Assembly (NCBI GenBank): GCA_029552745.1
Contig: JAKPDK010000184.1
Coordinates: 248,001-312,000 of the forward strand
Source of the DNA: Candidatus Hydrogenedentota bacterium
GTDB lineage: Bacteria; Hydrogenedentota; Hydrogenedentia; Hydrogenedentales; SLHB01
Length of the DNA stretch: 64,000 nt
Direction: 5' to 3'
The position numbers and the translations under genes are program-made. Positions 61,447 to 64,000 of the stretch are shown here, piece by piece. The notes beneath the pieces are model-generated. The model did not search any database. It worked only from the letters and a program-made list of their open reading frames with translations, and was not told the origin of the DNA. Positions within the stretch are counted from its first letter, which is position 1. Each line of letters opens with the position of its first letter.

Positions 61447-62695
61447 TCCGCTTCAGTCGAGCTTCGGTTTGAATCATTGACCGGACCGTGTGGTAGTTGA
61501 TCTTCCACGCATGTCCCATGTAATCCCATATCAAGTTGTTATTCTCGTCAAAAAGCGGGAACCATTCCCCTACAGGGTGATTGATCACATAATCCATAAC
61601 AAAACGATGCACTTTTTCATAGGCATCCAGATACTTACTGTCGCGGAATAGTAAGTAAGCGTCCAACAATCCAACAAGACACTCGGCTTGTTGCCAAAAC
61701 TCCTTGTTGCGTTCGCGCGCTGGGCCGTCATTGGGACCTTCGCAGTAAACTCCGCCACGGTTCCAGTCGATACCATATTGAAGACAATGATCGAATATCT
61801 TTTTTAATGTCGGCTTAAATTCTTCTATGTCCAATCCCAAGATGCGAACTGCGTGAATCAGAAGCCAGGCAAATTCCACGTTATGCCCAAAACTGGTGTT
61901 ATTCAACGGCCGGCCTTCATCGCTGTCCACATCACGGTCTGATCCCCAGACATCCGCAAAAAGAATCTGCCGTAACGGCGTCCAATCAAAAGAAAACTGG
62001 GCGATGCCGGTCCGATATTCTGGATGAAGAATTCGAGTCATGATCAAACGAATCATCTCCATCGTCTTTTCTCGGTGAAGGCGGGAGCGCGTCGCCTCAA
62101 ATAGGTTGGTGTACGCCTCCATCAGGTGCATATGAACATCAAAAGATTTTCGGTCACCGCCATATTTTCCAGGCCGCTTTTTAGACCAGTCACGTTCCAT
62201 AAACTCTGCGTATCCCCCAAAACAGTTATCTGCGGCTTGGATTTGCAGGGTTTCGAATGTTTTGACAGCCCATTCGAAACCACGCGGGTCTCCCGATGCC
62301 ATTCCGAATTCACTCAAGGCATAAATCATGAACGAGTGGCCATACGTCAACTTACTGATGTTTAACGGTGTACCGTCTTGTTCGGCAGTCCAGTACCACC
62401 CGCCGTATTCCTTGTCCCAAAAGGTCCGCAAAACAAAGTCCACGCCACGCCTCGCAATATCGAGACACTGGCCGTTTCCAAAGCCGGCGCGGTGGGCGGA
62501 AGAATATGTGTAAATCATGCGCGCTTGGCAAAGCAGCGTTTTTACCGTCTCGCCGGTGGGATTCCCGTTACGGTCCAAATACGTGAGATATCCCCCATAT
62601 TCTTTGTCTTCCCCATGGGTCAGCCAAAAAGGTAAGAGCTCCTTGTTCAAGTGATGTTGCACTTCTTCAAGCCATTTACTGCAGCGCGCCTTCAT
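61424..62695 (-). CDS. N-acylglucosamine 2-epimerase (AGE) family protein
   Basis: 423 aa from ATG 62695, 8 nt after GAGGAG; the upstream open frame is not supported. The (alpha/alpha)6 barrel motifs are CQARMIYTYSSAHRAGFG, GGWYWTAEQDGTPLN, TYGHSFMIYALSEFGMASG, NTSFGHNVEFAWLLIHAV (with the catalytic-type His) and KINYHTVRSMIQTEARL. Members epimerise GlcNAc, mannose or cellobiose at C2. The WFPLFDENNN region and length suggest a cellobiose/mannose 2-epimerase subtype, but I cannot assign the substrate. Confidence 0.9.
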   Translation of the reverse strand: MKARCSKWLEEVQHHLNKELLPFWLTHGEDKEYGGYLTYLDRNGNPTGETVKTLLCQARMIYTYSSAHRAGFGNGQCLDIARRGVDFVLRTFWDKEYGGWYWTAEQDGTPLNISKLTYGHSFMIYALSEFGMASGDPRGFEWAVKTFETLQIQAADNCFGGYAEFMERDWSKKRPGKYGGDRKSFDVHMHLMEAYTNLFEATRSRLHREKTMEMIRLIMTRILHPEYRTGIAQFSFDWTPLRQILFADVWGSDRDVDSDEGRPLNNTSFGHNVEFAWLLIHAVRILGLDIEEFKPTLKKIFDHCLQYGIDWNRGGVYCEGPNDGPARERNKEFWQQAECLVGLLDAYLLFRDSKYLDAYEKVHRFVMDYVINHPVGEWFPLFDENNNLIWDYMGHAWKINYHTVRSMIQTEARLKRIIETAAG

Positions 62696-62915
62696 ATTTT
62701 GTCTCCTCATCACGCGTAATCGTTTTACAAACACCTTTAAGTGTAGAACCTTCCTGCCGTCAACGCAACCTCGTCGCCGCCGTTCGCGGTGGGCTGCCGT
62801 AAAGGAGCCATGTTGCCGCGGGTGTGAAGATAAGGGTCTTGAAAGAATAGTTTTGTAATAAATGTATCTCATCGTTATAGTATTTCCCACCTTTCAACAA
62901 GTCAGGTTGGCGACT

Positions 62916-64000
62916 GTGACAATACGAATTATTCACACATCAGATATTCACTTAGATGCTGCGTTCGCGGGCGAAAACATGCCGCCAAGTTTCGGAAACC
63001 TCCGAAGACAAGCGATTCGGGATATTTTGCACAAGTTGCTCACCCGCGCCCTGGAGTGGCGCGCCCATGCTGTGCTGATAGCCGGCGACCTTCTGGAAGA
63101 TACAAGAGTCACGCAAGATACGCTCGCGTTCCTTTGCGCCGAGTTCGATAAAATAGCGCCTATTCCTATTTATATTTCACCCGGTAATCACGATCCGTAC
63201 GTGGCACAATCCCCATATGCCACTCTGAATTGGCCTGGAAATGTGAAAATCTTCACGTCCCCCCAGTGGATGTCTTACGAGTTTCCCGATGTTCCTGTAA
63301 CCGTACACGGCTTTGCCTTTGACGGCACGGAGGTCTCGCAAAACCCGTTTTCCTCTTTTTCTCTGCCGATAAAGGATGATCGTATTCACATTGTCTTAGC
63401 CCACGGATCGGAAATGGGCTGCTTGCCGCCGGAAAAAGGGGCATATGCGCCGTTTCGCGTGGACCAAGTCGCTCAAGAACGGCTGAAATATGTTGCGCTA
63501 GGGCATTATCACTCCTTTAAGAAAATCCAGGCGCCTAATGGCACGGTGTTTTGTTATCCGGGAACACCGGAGGGACTTAGCTTCAAAGAAACCGGACCGC
63601 GATATTATGTGGAAATCGAAATAGACAATGACCAGGTTATCGTACGACCTGTCCGTTCTTCGTCGACTGAGTATCTGCTCAAGCAAATAGACTGCACAGG
63701 TTTCACGACCACGCAGCAGATTGTCGACGCGTTGCGCGCCCTGCGGACGGAGCCGACCGTAAGCTACATTGCCCGCATCGAACTTACCGGCGCTTGTGCC
63801 GAGTCGGTGCGGACGGAAATTCGAGCGGTGCGTGACGCCGTCTCAAACGACTTCCATTATCTGGACATAATCGACGCTCTTGGCTCAGAAGAGGACTATG
63901 AGGCAATGGCGCGAGACAACACAAGTCTCGGTGGCTTCGTCCGAAGGATGAACGAAAAGATACAGATCGTGTCCGACCCCGATCTTCGTCGGGTCTTTCT
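62916..64000 (+). CDS. SbcD/YhaO-like metallophosphoesterase (DNA repair exonuclease subunit), 3' end off window
   Basis: The frame opens at GTG 62916 (CAGG upstream; TTG 62907 is an alternative) and remains open for 361 codons to the window end. Metallophosphoesterase motifs are in order: SDIHLD, AGDLLED, SPGNHDP, LAHGSEMG and LGHYHSFK. These supply the two-metal active site of the SbcD/Mre11 family. An extended C-terminal region begins near residue 235. Such genes are usually followed by an SbcC/YhaN-like SMC ATPase, which would lie outside the window. Confidence 0.9.
   Translation, partial: MTIRIIHTSDIHLDAAFAGENMPPSFGNLRRQAIRDILHKLLTRALEWRAHAVLIAGDLLEDTRVTQDTLAFLCAEFDKIAPIPIYISPGNHDPYVAQSPYATLNWPGNVKIFTSPQWMSYEFPDVPVTVHGFAFDGTEVSQNPFSSFSLPIKDDRIHIVLAHGSEMGCLPPEKGAYAPFRVDQVAQERLKYVALGHYHSFKKIQAPNGTVFCYPGTPEGLSFKETGPRYYVEIEIDNDQVIVRPVRSSSTEYLLKQIDCTGFTTTQQIVDALRALRTEPTVSYIARIELTGACAESVRTEIRAVRDAVSNDFHYLDIIDALGSEEDYEAMARDNTSLGGFVRRMNEKIQIVSDPDLRRVF

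Overview
The window is a bacterial chromosome segment carrying housekeeping and motility genes. I saw no rRNA, tRNA, insertion sequence, prophage or CRISPR array. The cell envelope appears diderm-like with meso-diaminopimelate peptidoglycan: MurE has the DNPR motif and an Mpl recycling ligase is present. The cell is flagellated, makes menaquinone and makes an acyclic carotenoid. The expanded UroD-like methyltransferase-type proteins, FG-GAP and propeller secreted proteins, unusual glycosidase-like genes and a mosaic of Firmicutes-type and diderm-type genes fit a deep-branching lineage such as Sumerlaeota, Hydrogenedentota or a PVC relative. That placement is inference; no marker gene here settles it.

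Layout. 1-828: left-truncated MDR dehydrogenase (-). 1377-17266: a flagellar supercluster (+) behind a near-perfect sigma-54 promoter: flgB-flgC-fliE-(488-nt structured leader)-fliF-fliG-fliH-fliI-fliJ-motE-like-fliK-flgD-TIGR02530-flgE-motA-motB-fliL-fliN-fliO-fliP-hypothetical. fliF is split by a shift at a run of six G. fliM and fliQ/fliR/flhB/flhA are absent from their usual places. 17296-20730: ROK sugar kinase (-), ahcY and a TauE/SafE permease (+).

20811-33159 (-): a division and cell-wall (dcw) cluster transcribed mraZ-STAS-rsmH-ftsL-ftsI(PASTA)-murE-murF-mraY-murD-ftsW-murG. It is driven by a sigma-70-like promoter overlaid on five 10-bp MraZ-box repeats. The STAS gene inside the cluster and a roughly 110-residue insertion in MraY are its unusual points. 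33504-41831 (+): an MFS permease, then a carotenoid operon crtB-crtI-alpha/beta hydrolase-glycosyltransferase-crtD/crtI2-cruF, consistent with a glycosylated acyclic carotenoid.

41866-54680: an accessory stretch with an FG-GAP secreted protein, ribulokinase, a small ankyrin protein, a large glycosidase-like protein, Mpl, a GH20-like protein, two UroD-family paralogues, a Ca2+/cation antiporter and an amidohydrolase. 54822-59094 (+): menB-menA-menC-menE, with the last three joined by ATGA overlaps. 59209-64000: a secreted propeller plus helical-domain protein (+) converging on an AGE-family epimerase (-), then a right-truncated SbcD/YhaO-like metallophosphoesterase (+).

The window's most distinctive features are regulatory or architectural: the sigma-54 flagellar promoter, the structured fliE-fliF leader, the fliF G-run shift, the MraZ-box array, the STAS protein in the dcw operon and the MraY insertion. 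I did not find a clearly new multi-gene system.
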